Positions 11,218 through 21,839 of a stretch of 64,000 nucleotides of DNA are shown here, piece after piece (position 1 is the first letter of the stretch; every line of letters starts with the position of its first letter). A program made the position numbers and the translations under genes. This DNA is from Euclidia mi. Its lineage: Eukaryota; Arthropoda; Insecta; Lepidoptera; Erebidae. The stretch is from the NCBI GenBank assembly GCA_944739405.2, contig OX123193.2:14434519-14498518 (forward strand), read 5' to 3'. The notes under the pieces were generated by a model. The model searched no databases and had not been told where the DNA came from. It saw only the letters and a program-made list of their open reading frames with translations.

Positions 11218-12213
11218 TTTAAGAAGAGGTAGTATGTATGGCGTCTGAAGTATGTGGTGTGATCAAGAGAAGGAAAATACGAAAGGTTAAGAATACATGG
11301 TGGGACAAGGATGTACAATCAGCAGTGTCAGAGAAGAAGACAGCTTGGTTAGATTGGTTGGCTGCCAGAGCAAATGAAAGAATGGGAAAAGCAACGAGTG
11401 AGGACATAGATGAAGCAAGAAAGGAGTTTGTTAAGTCAAAAAGAATAGTGAAAGAAATGGTTAAAAGGAAAAAGAGGAAAAGAAAGATGAGTTTGATAGC
11501 AGACTATCTGACGATTTCCGGAGAAACATTAAGTTTTTCTGGAAATCCGTTCGTGCTGTTCGAGGAAAAACTAATTCCTCAGAGTACACATCGATCAAAG
11601 ACAAGAATGGAAGGATAGTGAATGGTGAATCGTTCGTGCTGAAGAGATGGAAAGAGTATTTTGAAGGTTTATTTGAAATAACGGCGGTAGAGACACCCAT
11701 CGATGAAATGAATGGTAGTGATAGCAATGATGAAAGCGTTATTGGCATGGATGAGATCGTAAAGGCACTGGGAAGTATGAAAGAAGGTAAAGCTGCGGGA
11801 TATGATAGGATTACAGTCAAAATGCTGAAGGCTGAACAGGGCATCATAGTTGGTCAGTTGCACAGGTTATATAACTTGTACTGGAGCACCGGCCGAGTAC
11901 CTAATGACTGGGCCACAGCTGGAGTTGTGCCTCTTTATAAAGAAAAAGGCTCGCAACATGACTGCAAAAATTGTAGAGGCATTAGCCTTCTCAGCATTGT
12001 TGGCAAATTGTATGCAAAGGTACTGATTAAAAGAGTTATGAAAGTAACCGACAAGAAAATATGGGATGTACAAGCGGGATTCCGAAAGGGTATGGGATGT
12101 ACGGATGACGTTTTTATCTTGCAAAGCATAGCCGAAAAGATTTTGCCCAAAGGTCAATAGGTCTACTGCGCATTCGTGGATTTGGAAAAGGCTTACGATA
12201 TATAGGAATGAAA
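11218..12213 (+). pseudogene. RTE ORF continued: linker and reverse transcriptase N-terminal half
   Basis: The RTE frame resumes after the nested LINE with EEVVCMASEVCGVIKRR. It runs through a basic linker (KNTWWDKDVQ to KRKKRKRKM), shifts frame at about 11483, and continues 11618-12160 with the RT fingers: MKEGKAAGYDRITVKMLK, VVPLYKEKG and NCRGISLLSIVGKLYAKVL. A stop at about 12158 is followed in the same frame by FVDLEKAYD, motif A with its catalytic Asp, and then a short deletion near 12200. Confidence 0.88.
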
Positions 12214-13310
12214 TGTGGTCGGTGCTGTCAATGAATCGGGTAGACAGCAGCCTCATTCGAGCTCTGAAATCCCTTTATGAGGATTCTAGAGCTTGTGTGA
12301 GGATAAACGGGGCATACACTGACTGGTTTACCATCGAGAAAGGTGTAAGACAAGGATGTGTAGCGTCGCCGTGGCTGTTTAACCTCTTCATGGACAGTTG
12401 TTTGCAAGATTTAAAACATAGTGACTGCGGATTAAGGATGAATGGGTTACTCGTCAAATGCCTCCTTTATGCTGATGATCAGGTAATACTTGCGTCTTCA
12501 GCGGAGGAGTTGCAGGAGATAGTAACAATCATGCATGGTGCGTTAGAGAGGAAAGGAATTAAAGTGAATGTAAGTAAAACGAATGTTATGGTTTTTGAAA
12601 AGGAGAAATGCGTTACGGCTTGTGATGTTTTGATCGATGGACAGCGAGTGGAACAAGTGAACGAGTTTGTATACTTAGGAACTTTGTTTACAAGAGATGG
12701 TAAGAATGAAGAAAATATTGAAAGAAGAGTTAATGCAGGTAATAGAGTGAATGAAGCGCTGATGGCGTTTATGAACAGTCTAAACGTGTCCAAAAAGGCA
12801 CGTTTGGCTGTGCATAGAGGGGTGTTAGTGCCTACCCTTATGTATGGTAGGGAGAGTTGTGTATGGCAGAAGAGACTTGAAAGTAGAATAAAAGCTGTAG
12901 AAATGAGAGCACTGAGAAGTATGTGTGGTATATCTTTGACCGACAGAGTAAAGAATAGTGTGATAGGAGAGTGGTGTGGAGTCAAAGAAGATGTAGTGAC
13001 AAGCATCGAGAAAGGCATGTTAAGATGGTTTGGCACATGGAGAGGATGGATGACGAAAGACTGACATAGAAGATATATAAGGCAAATGTGAATGGGACAG
13101 GACGAAGGGGAAGACCTAGGCGGACGTTCTCTGACCAGATTGGAGACATCCTAAAAAAAAGGACAGGTCAGAAGTATCCTAAACAGAAGAGCATGCATGA
13201 GAAACTTGATGAAAGTGAATGAAGCAAGAGAGGTATGTCAGGATCGTTGTAAATGGCGTTCCGTAGTCTCTGCCCCTCCGGGAAACAGGCGTGAGTCTAT
13301 GTTTGTATGT
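12213..13310 (+). pseudogene. RTE ORF continued: RT palm, thumb, C-terminus and 3' tail
   Basis: The 283-residue stretch 12213-13064 has motif B (VRQGCVASPWLFNLFMD), the catalytic LLYADDQVI box, and thumb motifs EFVYLGTLFTRDGK and LVPTLMYGRESCVW. A frameshift at about 13035 leads into the basic C-terminal tail (GRRGRPRRTF to CQDRCKWRSVV) and the 3' end CTCCGGGAAACAGGCGTGAG plus a GTAT-rich tail. That last part reappears in the SINEs of this window and in the RTE scrap at 49644. Confidence 0.9.
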
Positions 13311-13322
13311 ATAACGTGACGT
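13311..13322. repeat. Right target-site duplication of the RTE element
   Basis: ATAACGTGACGT, an exact copy of 4510-4521, directly follows the GTATGTAT tail. Confidence 0.92.
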
Positions 13323-13542
13323 GGCTTGCGGTTTGTATTAATGTCATTCGGAACTTCTGTATGGTTTGTAAACATTTTACAGGCTGACGTTACCTGGACA
13401 TATAGCAACTTTTATATTATAACACCTGAATTTAGGACTGCAATGGGAGAACATAAAATCTTTGTAGTCGTAATGTCAATTTTGGCTTTATAATATGTCG
13501 GTACTTCATGGTCATTGAATTAAACTTCAAGATATTGTCCTT

Positions 13543-13742
13543 GGATTAATGATTGGTCTCGCTGCGCTCGACTAGATAGAGCCGGTGAGCTTGTAAAATG
13601 CGGCATCAAATATTACGCCAATTGGCAAGCAGAGCAGAAAAAGAACAGTGACGAACACTGATTGAATAAGTTTCCGTATTAGGAATCTATTGTCCTAAGA
13701 TACGGCGCTATCGAGTGGAGCGCAGCGAGACCATTTATCTAT
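13543..13742. mobile_element. 200-bp TIR element (MITE) flanked by 12-bp direct repeats
   Basis: Inverted ends GGTCTCGCTGCGCTC(G/C)AC at 13555-13572 and its complement at 13718-13735 bracket a non-coding core. The 12-mer GATATTGTCCTT occurs directly on both sides, at 13531-13542 and 13743-13754, with diverged sequence between it and the inverted arms. No transposase. The superfamily is not recognised; a 12-bp duplication is long for most DNA transposons. Confidence 0.65.
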
Positions 13743-14268
13743 GATATTGTCCTTATTTATAAAAATTTTATCAAAATTGTGTCACTTCCAAAAAACAAGA
13801 ATCAAATTGAGAAAGTCAAGCTAAGACGCTCTTTGTTGTAACTATTCATTGAACATAAATAATCATATCTTGTTTTGTCGTTGCTCAAGGTGAAATCTGG
13901 AGGACGTCATCTGGTATTTTATTGTCTGAGGAAAAATATTCTGGTAATCGATTTTGTTCGTTGAACTCAGTTTGTTTTGCCTTGAATAGAAAATAGCTTC
14001 TGTTCATTGTATATATTCTTACAGTAAATAAAATACATTTGTATGCAAATATTAGATTTCTCTTTCGTTAATTTTATTTTTGCTGGGTGAGATTAATTAA
14101 TTTTTGAATCAATTATTTTTATTACTTTATATACGTATTATGCAGCATAGAACTATCGGGTGGTTAAATTTTAAGGGCCGATTTTGAATGTGAACCACAC
14201 CTAAACGTCAACTTTTTTTCTGCATTTCATTTGATATTCCTGAATTCCAGACTAACTCCATTTGAACC

Positions 14269-15925
14269 ATGGAAAGATACACAATCGAGCAACGCGTTAA
14301 AGTTATTCAGGCTTATTATTAAAATGGGTGTTTTTCGGTCAATCTAATCGTCCAGATGTGCGTACAATCGGAAAAATTGTGCAAAAATTTGAGCAAATAG
14401 GGTCTGTAGGAGATGTGAACACACCAGTGCATGCTCGTACAGCTCGTACTGCAGAAAATATTGCTGCTGTTCGGCATAGTGTGGCTGAAGAACCATCCCC
14501 CCCCCCCCCAACTCGTCGTCGTGCCCAACAATTGCACCTCTCACGCTCGTCGTTGATGAACTTACAAGGTGCAATTGAATCAAAAACTAAAGCCTCTTGC
14601 CCTTCCAAGCGTCGTCAATGGTCAGAATGGTGGCAAGAAATGGCAACAGTGGATGATCAATATTCGAAGAAAATCATCTTCAGTGATGAGGCACATTTTC
14701 ACCTCAGTGGATTGGACAATAAGCAAAATTGCCGCATTTGGGCGAATGATAATCCAGGAGTGACTTTCGAAAAACCAATGCACCACAAAGAGTGACTGCT
14801 TGGTGCGGTTTATGGGCTGGCGGCATCATCGGGCCGTTTTTTGCCAAAATGAGGCCGGTCAGGCAGTTACTGTGAATGGTGTTCGCTATCGTGAGATGAT
14901 AACGAACTTTTTATGGCCCGAATAGGAAGATATAGATGTGGAAGATATGTGGCTTCAACAGGATGGTGCCACTTGCCACACTGCTAACGAAACAATGGCT
15001 CTTTTGCGTGACAAATTCAATACCCGTGTTTTCTCGCGTGGTGGCGTTGTCAATTGGCCGCCAAGATCATGTGATTTGACACCATTAGACTTCTTTCTTT
15101 GGGGTTATCCCCTCGCATGCTCAGCTCTAAAATGCATTTTCTCCGGTAGTGTCCAGCCATTTTGAGGATGTAACGTTTTTTAGATCCTAGGTTATAAAAC
15201 TTTAATTTTCTCGCGTTTGGTATAATTATATGACGTAAATTTTAAACCGTATACAGTTCAGAAGTTACTCTATATGAGAATTATATTAAAATAGCTTACC
15301 TTTAACTTTTTCATGTCGAAATAAATTGATAAGTGCAGGTCACTTTGTTTTTCTTACACCATGTGAAATATTATTCCAAATACACATAAATTATTCATGA
15401 ACCCTTGCTCACTGCACTAATACTGACACAGGTAATACAATCACTCAGCGTTTGCGTTGATAATACATTTAAAAACTGAGCACCGACATCAGCAATTTCT
15501 TTTTTTTCGGTTGCAAGCTTGGAAATATGGAAAAAATTGATGGTATTATATTGGTAAATCTGTAACTAGTCGATGTACGTTTTTATTATTGTAACCAATC
15601 ACACAACACCGGAGTGAAGTTCACTCAAATCCTTATGAGCACACCGTGCCCGTAGAACACTACCGGCCTATTTAGACCGTAGGACACTCAAGGGGTTATT
15701 TGAAAAAAAGGTGTACGTCAATAAGCCAGCAACAATTCAAGAGCTAAAGAATGAGTTTTTTTTCTTATGTGATGAAATGAGATAATTCTGCACTTTAACG
15801 TCATAGAACCTCAATTATGCCTCAACGTCATCGAAAATTTAGACCAACGGATGGAGTTGTGCCGCCGAGGTCGCGGCGTCCATTTGTCCGATATTTTGTT
15901 TCATACATTATTGAACTATAACTAA
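14269..15925 (+). pseudogene. Mariner-family transposase (interrupted)
   Basis: Starts MERYTIEQRVKVIQAYY, then hits a stop and frame change. The helix-turn-helix part continues as RPDVRTIGKIVQKFEQIGSVG. Catalytic motifs follow: FSDEAHFHLSG (first D), MWLQQDGATCHTA (second D) and RSCDLTPLDFFLWGY (third D), with 36 residues between second and third by my count. The C-terminus lies beyond the nested insert: VNKPATIQELKNE, then NVIEPQLCLNVIEN, ending at a stop at 15923-15925. A poly-C run at 14500 and a deletion near 14560 add further damage. The protein would cut and paste DNA at TA sites; this copy cannot. Confidence 0.88.
15109..15695. mobile_element. 587-bp TIR element inserted in the mariner transposase
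   Basis: The transposase codes up to GGGGTTAT at 15101-15108, and GGGGTTAT recurs at 15692-15699 where coding resumes. Taking TTAT as the duplication, the insert has short inverted ends CCCCT(C/T)G and a subterminal CCGGTAGTGT at 15142-15151 whose inverse is at 15654-15663. It is non-coding, so presumably mobilised in trans. A piggyBac-like origin (TTAN duplication, CCC ends) is possible but unproven. Confidence 0.75.
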
Positions 15926-16208
15926 TATTATCATAATAAAAAGCAATGACAATAATTTCCTAAATAATTTGTGTTTTATTCAAAATCAACTTCGACCCTT
16001 AAAATTTAACGACTCTTTATAATAGTCGTCGCGTTTAGGAACGGTAAAAAGACACATGCGATTACATTTCGAATTTATTACTTGTCTTATTTTATTCACA
16101 TCAGAATATTATCATATCAAGTCGAAAAACGTACACTGTGGTTAAGAATTTCGTTTCAAGATGACCTTTTTAAGATTTTCTTAGATAGCTTAGCTCTGGT
16201 AAATTAAA

Positions 16209-17335
16209 TACACCGCTATTTTTTAATTAGTACAAAAAATTTAACACAGCACTAAGTATCTTTAACTGATCATATTTATGTAGTTAAAAAATAAAAACAC
16301 TAAGTCCCAAAACTGTCTCAAAACTGTCCACAAAAATACGTGATAATTGGTAAATGCAATACTAATACTATGACCGACCCGAGTACTACGAGTATCATAG
16401 TAAAATGAACCATTGATAAATTCCCCTCCTCCCCCGCCCCTCTGCGCCTGCGCCACGCCCCGACGATGCGACAGACAGTACTAAATTGTTAGCTAAAGTG
16501 AGCGTATCTAATTTCGTTGCAAAAGTTAATTGTTTGTCTACGTTTGCCCGACGCGATGGCCTATCATATCAGTTCATATCACGGGAGTATGTAGCTATGC
16601 TTCGTGCGTACTTTTTGAATGAAAAAATCGCGAGTGCAGCTGTGTACCCATGGACATCTTATTGTGAGTGTACAAAAGTGATCCGGTCAGTGTCAAACAA
16701 TTAAAACAGTGCATATTGGATGCTTTTGACAACGGTGGTGGACATTTCGAAGGACAATGGAAATACTTGTAAGTTTAGTAAATAATACGTATTTAAGTAA
16801 ATAATGATTTGATGCGGGCGGCTCAAAATCGGTCTGTGTTCTCCACACACCTTGAGGAAGGCCAGCAGTGGACGTCTCTAGGCTGACATGATGATGATAA
16901 AATAATATTTGTAACACCTTCTTTTATTTTGATATTTGTTTGCTTTCTAATTACATACCTCCGTATTTAATTACTTGTTAAACGATAAATTTTACCGGTC
17001 CTAAGCCCGAATGAAGTATGAAGGAGAGGGTATAATTAACAAAATTAAAAAATAACTACCTACATTTATTATTTTTCTTCATTTTATTTTCTATGGCTAC
17101 CTACATCATAAGTGCGACAGAGAGAATGCGAATGAGCAGGATGGAATATTATCAATGAATTAGTGAATGGATTGTAAAATATGACTATGATTTAAGTGAG
17201 ATTTTCTACAATTAACAAATGATAATAACTTTGCTCTTTATTGATATTATGAAATTCTTACGTCACATATATGATAATAATATCTTCGCTAATCTGTCCT
17301 TAAAGTTTTTGTACTAATTAAAAAATAGCGGTGTA
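16209..17335. mobile_element. 1.1-kb MITE with perfect 30-bp inverted ends and TA duplication
   Basis: The 30 bases at 16209-16238 (TACACCGCTATTTTTTAATT and on) are the exact reverse complement of 17306-17335. The outermost TA on each side is the expected duplication of a Tc1/mariner-type element, so the element proper is 16211-17333. The interior has no transposase I can recognise. It contains a SINE-like scrap at about 16815-16905 ending in a GATGATGAT run. Perfect ends suggest a comparatively young insertion. Confidence 0.88.
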
Positions 17336-17990
17336 TATTGCAAAACATCTTTCTAGTAATTTATGTATTTTTTGTTTTTTGACTTTCCTTTTATACTTGC
17401 TTATATTCTGATCCAGTTTATCATTGTAATAATGCCATGCTCTATCGTAGACATATTTTACTAAAATAAACTTCCGCAGAGTGAGTTGTTTTGAAGCGTT
17501 TCTGTTCTTTGTTGCAGTCACATATTATGCGGCAAATATCTTAAATTATTACTTATGAGTTGTTTTGCATGTAAGTGTTACTATATTTTAGCTATATTAA
17601 TACATAGCCAAACAATACATAGCATAGTTCTGACTCTGATTAAGCCGAATATTATTTACACCATGGTATGTACAGTGTGATTTCTGATTATTCATATTAT
17701 CCGACTAGCTGTGCCCGCGACTCCGTTCGTGTGGACTTTGTTACTTCATTTATTATCTAATAATCTACATTTAAAGGATTCTTTGTACATTAAATAAGGA
17801 TAGCCTTCGGGGATACAAACATAAAGGTGCCTAAGCTCGCTAACACGTGACAGAGCTACATTAAGCTGACCGTGCGAAAACAGCTGTTACTTATATCCAC
17901 ACCCACAACTTGCAGCGTTTGGCCTTAAGCTAAGCTGGACTCGTTTGAAAGTAAACGAAAAATTGTTTGGAATTAGAGAAATACATCCGG

Positions 17991-17993
<3 letters not shown>

Positions 17994-18063
<70 letters not shown>
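17994..18063. repeat. (TA)n microsatellite, about 70 bp
   Basis: Uninterrupted TA dinucleotides inside the Helitron helicase remnant. The isoleucine-tyrosine-rich ORFs crossing it are artefacts of this repeat. Confidence 0.97.
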
Positions 18064-18066
<3 letters not shown>

Positions 18067-18178
18067 CACCTGCACCGCACCCTATTAAAATCTCTGCTTC
18101 GATCACGTTTTGTTGTAAATTAGTCACTTTTCTGGTGCAATCATAAAGCTTTAGCTACTTTTTAAATTTATCTTTTGA

Positions 18179-18428
18179 GATAGCCCAGTGGTGTACGTAC
18201 CATTGCCAAGACTATGGTATCGGGTTTGATCCCTAAGTATCCCCGGCCATCGCCCCCCGCACACACCTCTGACTTTTCAAAGTTATGAAGTTATGTCTGC
18301 ATAAAAAATCTTAAATATCACTCGCTTAATAATGTGCCCGGTAGATGGTATGGTAATAGGCTCGGCGTGTGTAGTACACCTCTGCCTACTCCTTCGGAGA
18401 TAACGGTGTGAAGTTATGTTATGTTTTG
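18179..18428 (+). mobile_element. tRNA-derived SINE in the Helitron remnant
   Basis: The head reads GATAGCCCAGTGG (A-box-like) and ATCGGGTTTGATCC (B-box-like). The body shares GTGCCCGGTAGATGG and AATAGGCTCG with the SINEs at 19.3, 40.8 and 57 kb, and the tail has CACCTCTGCCTACTCC. TCTTTTGA flanks it at 18171-18178 and 18429-18436, a likely 8-bp TSD. Pol III transcription is expected from such heads; no protein is made. Confidence 0.8.
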
Positions 18429-18940
18429 TCTTTTGAAATGGCAATCCAGGAGCATTGATGGATTCCAAAAATTCCACTGGAATTTCAATATTTCGTTGAT
18501 TCTTTGTCTTTCATAACTCGTTATGTTGATAGAAATAGGTGTACTCTACAATTTTCACTATCCCGTGTCCGTTTCTGGGTATCTAAATAGCCCTTTTCCA
18601 AAAGTCGCTTGCGCTCGCATATTTCATATCATATGCATAGCGATAATAGAATCATACAGTGTAGAACTCTTTAGACAGATTAACTTCATCAGATTTTGTC
18701 CCACGTGGTATAACAGGCAAAGTCTGACGAAAATCGCGACTAAAAATACCGTCCATGGGTTGGTAATCTTGCTTGATATCGTTTAATGTACGATCTATAT
18801 GCTTCGACCGCTTTAGGGTTTGTCATCGTGCATTCATCCCATATGGTGGGAAAGGTAAGGAAAATGTTAGCTTTGTAGCTGTTTCTAGAAATATTACAAA
18901 CAGAGCTCTCAGTGTGGTCTAACTACGGAATTAAATAAAA

Positions 18941-19044
18941 TATAGATAGATCTGTAGATTTAAGATTCGTTTTTGACAGTTTTTGACATAAGCTCCATAC
19001 AAAATATGTCAAACACGAATCTAAAATCTACAGATCTATCTATA
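18941..19044. mobile_element. 104-bp palindromic MITE
   Basis: TATAGATAGATCTGTAGATT at the left is mirrored by the reverse complement ending at 19044. The arms extend to about 40 bases each with few mismatches around a short loop. It interrupts the Helitron helicase. Tiny foldback elements of this kind are non-coding. Confidence 0.8.
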
Positions 19045-19304
19045 GTTTGAATATTGAAAATGGCCCTAAGTCGATCAGAGTTATAAACATTGTAGGCACT
19101 TTTTCCTCCGGATAACGATTTGGCTGCTATCGGTCCACACAAATAAAGTTCTTGCGTTAGTGACTGACTGACAGATATCGCACAGCCAAAACGATTGGTA
19201 GCAAGAAGCTGAATTTTGCATGTATACTGCTCGGGGCCGTAAAAGTGCGCTATAAAGGGATTTCTCGAATCAACGGGATCGGGCAGAAATTGTGAAATTT
19301 ATAA

Positions 19305-19555
19305 GCGGCCTGGGCCCAGTGTACGTAACGGACTGCTGAGACGATGGTCTCGGGTTCGATCCCTAAGTACCCCGGGCACAAACCTCTGCCTTTTTGAAGT
19401 TATGTGGGTATTTAAAATGTTAATCATCGCTCGCTTAATAATCAGCCCGGTATTACATTGGGACTGAAACATAACTGGCGAAGTGAGGGTGTGTAATACA
19501 CATCCTGTCTACCACTTCGGTGTTAAAGGCGTGAAGTTATGAATTTATGTTTATA
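19305..19555 (+). mobile_element. tRNA-derived SINE, second copy of the 18.2-kb family
   Basis: The head contains GGGCCCAGTGTACG and TCTCGGGTTCGATCCC (good B box). The body has CTCGCTTAATAATCAGCCC and a tail with CACATCCTGTCTACC and GGCGTGAAGTTATG. It lies in the same Helitron remnant, in the same orientation as 18179-18428. Duplication limits are not clean. Confidence 0.75.
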
Positions 19556-19864
19556 AAAATGTGCGGGTGTAGCTGATGTCACCCTCTAGTACCCGATAAA
19601 GCGACAGCTGTCGTAATCTTACTTTAGCTTCGTTCCTTCGCCAAAATCATCTTAATGAGAGAAGTATTTCCAGTTCCACCCGGAGCATCTACTATTTTGC
19701 TCACTGTACTATCCACGCTACAACACGATCGTGATTTCAGTTAGTTTTAATGGGTATATAGTTTAGCTATTCATATACATCTCCTAATTTTCATTAATAC
19801 TTACATCATCTTCGTTCTTTTACCAAATGCTCGTGTTCGTTGCAAAGTATAAGATGTAATACAC

Positions 19865-20746
19865 ACCGAAGATTTCCAGCGTCTGCCCTACGATCCTACC
19901 AAACGATTTCATGCAGAACGAAAAGAACCGAACATCTTATATTATTATAGATTCGTGGACGATATTTTGCTGGCTTGGAAGGGCACAGAACGTCAGCTTC
20001 ACTGTTTTCTTACAAGAATTAATAGTATACACCCCAAAATTAAGTTCGAATTGGAGATAGAACAAAACAGCTCAATAAACTTCTTAGATTTGACTATCAA
20101 AAGGGAGAGTACCTCACACTCATTTGAAATTTATCGTAAACCGACGTATACAGATAGTACAATACCAGCATCGTCTTGTCATCCATCGCAACACAAAATG
20201 GCAGCATTTCACAGTATGATTCATAGATTATTAAATGTACCACTGAATATAGAATCATATAACAGAGAATTAAATATTATTTATCATATAGCTCAATCCA
20301 ACGGGTATAGTAAACGCCTAATTGACAAGATGATTAGAGGAAAACAACTTAGAATGGCCAAGTCACTTTTATATCCCTCTATAAAAGAACCTATTAATAA
20401 TACCGCTGTTCTTACCTATTTTGGAAGCATAACTGACCGTATGGCGCGTATACTGAGGAGGAACGGTATCAGATCAGCCTATAAACCATACAAAACGTTA
20501 AAATTTCTTTGCAATGGTAAAGATAAAGTATGCAAGAACAAAAAGTCCGGTATTTACTGCTTAACATGCGACCAATGTCAAAATAAGTACATAGGACAGA
20601 CGGGTCGAAGTTTTGAGCTGAGATATAAAGAACATTTAGCGGCGTTTAGAAACAACCAGCCGGAAAAGTCTCATTTTGCCGAACATTTACTTGAATCGGG
20701 TCATACCTTAAATAGCGGACATTCATTTGACGTCATACACACTTGT
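19865..20746 (+). pseudogene. Penelope-like element: RT C-terminus plus GIY-YIG endonuclease
   Basis: Coding begins mid-domain at about 19865 and reaches YYYRFVDDILLAW, the catalytic RT motif C. Then come INFLDLTIKRE, YRKPTYTDS, a long linker with TYFGSITDRMARILRR, and the GIY-YIG nuclease: SGIYCLTCDQCQ, KYIGQTGRSF, RYKEHL. The stop is at 20747-20749. PLEs use this RT plus nuclease for target-primed transposition. The N-terminal half of RT is missing, and the piece abuts the decayed Helitron. Confidence 0.88.
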
Positions 20747-20749
20747 TAA

Positions 20750-21839
20750 CCCCTCCAACGCAGGGCGTGAAAAATAAAAAATGTCCGGTAGTGCAGGCTG
20801 CTTTACGTCTTGACCGAGCAACAGCTGACCGGCGTCATTGTGTTACCTATATCTCAGTTAGTTTTAAACGTATCACAAAAATAATGACGGTTTTGGCATC
20901 CTTAAAATATGTTTTACAAACTTATAATAGATATTTAATGTATAAATACCTTTTCTCTGCAGTTCGTTGAAATAAAACTCGAAAATACGAAAAAATCCTC
21001 TTCAATAATAATTTCAACATCCACAATCTCACAAATATGTAGCATTTCAGCAATTATTCACAGCACTTTATATACCTTACTTAATTAATTATTGAATTTA
21101 ATCAACAGTTAATATCAACTTCACTAATATTTATATAAATCTACTAAAGTTTCAACACATAATCGGTGTACGAAACGGCCGCCATAGTCGCGCGCGAAAC
21201 TGTGCCGATTTAGATACACTTTCGTAATTATCAAAATCATTAGTTTAGTATTTTATTATTGTTTACTCAATAATTTGTGATAAATAAGAAAGGTTATGAG
21301 TAATAGTACCGACTTTTAACGAACTAATCTTACAAAACTGAAACGCGAACAGTTGTATTTCCAACTTGCCGCCATTTTTGGTAATGATATTTTGAAAATA
21401 GTTTTTCGTTCTAATTTAAACAATGATCATATCTTAACTTTATTTTATAGAAAACAAGATTAGTTTTCGAGTATAATGATATATAATAAGTTTAGTGAAA
21501 TTACGAGATTGCGTCGCTACACATTTTTCAAAGCAGAGCTGTTGTCACTCTAACGCGCACGAAGTCAAACTTGTAGTAAACAATTTTCAGTCGTTATTTT
21601 TGCAAAAACTGTCTATGAAAATGACAACCAATAACAATGCAGAATTGGAAAGAATATTCATACTTTGCAATAATGGGGCATAATCTTATTGGTGGAATTA
21701 TTTGAACGTCATTTAAAAGTTGTAAAATATGGCGCTGTCGTTGCGGGACATACGTGTTTCCCGCAAGTACTGGACGGAACAAATTTTCCTGGGACTTACG
21801 TATGTCCCGCCAGCGTCCCAGAGGTTAAAAGGGTATTAG
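20750..21839 (+). other. Downstream region of the PLE, no gene seen
   Basis: AT-rich sequence following the PLE stop codon, probably its 3' UTR and then terminal repeat. A 13-bp inverted pair GCGGGACATACGT / ACGTATGTCCCGC at about 21743 and 21798 is present. The short ORFs here have no recognisable domains. Confidence 0.5.

Larger units (their letters stand above)
4522..13310 (+). mobile_element. RTE-type LINE, split by a nested LINE
   Basis: A non-LTR retrotransposon with a short 5' leader (4522-4773), an AP-type endonuclease, reverse transcriptase, a C-terminal region and a 3' end TTTGTATGTAT. It is flanked by a perfect 12-bp TSD and appears to be full length. A second LINE of opposite strand occupies 5827-11217; without it the RTE is about 3.4 kb, a normal length. 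Frameshifts and stops make it inactive. A 5'-truncated sister copy lies at 49644-49811. Confidence 0.9.
14163..16010 (+). mobile_element. Mariner/Tc1-type DNA transposon with intact ends, split by a 587-bp insert
   Basis: Terminal inverted repeats GTTAAATTTTAAGGG(C/T)CGA lie at 14163-14181 and in reverse at 15992-16010, with a TA available at each end as expected for the superfamily. A transposase pseudogene runs from 14269 to 15925. A TIR element occupies 15109-15695; without it the transposon is about 1.26 kb, normal for mariner. Confidence 0.88.
17705..19745 (-). pseudogene. Helitron Rep/helicase remnant (PIF1-type helicase part)
   Basis: Minus-strand conceptual pieces in order: Walker A region LDAPGG-type, here VDAPGGTGNTSLIKMILAK (19660-19715, the Lys of GTGKT changed to Asn). 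Next is TIWDECTM (Walker B, 18824-18847), followed by PLTHGRYF-like and SDFACY fragments. The C-terminal block is FSHGQLNVALSRVSELRHLYV (17825-17880), ending at CTAG followed by T (17705-17708). PIF1-type helicase unwinds DNA in rolling-circle transposition. Reading frame is heavily broken and the locus carries two SINEs, a MITE and a (TA)n tract. Confidence 0.82.

Noticed and set aside
16486..16704. 72-residue ORF inside the 16.2-17.3-kb MITE as transposase
   Set aside because: No DDE motif or helix-turn-helix that I can identify; a downstream frame hints at protein-like sequence but is too short to name.
17887..18127. Tyr-Ile repeat proteins on the minus strand
   Set aside because: Translation of a (TA)n microsatellite, although the flanking residues are real Helitron helicase remnants.
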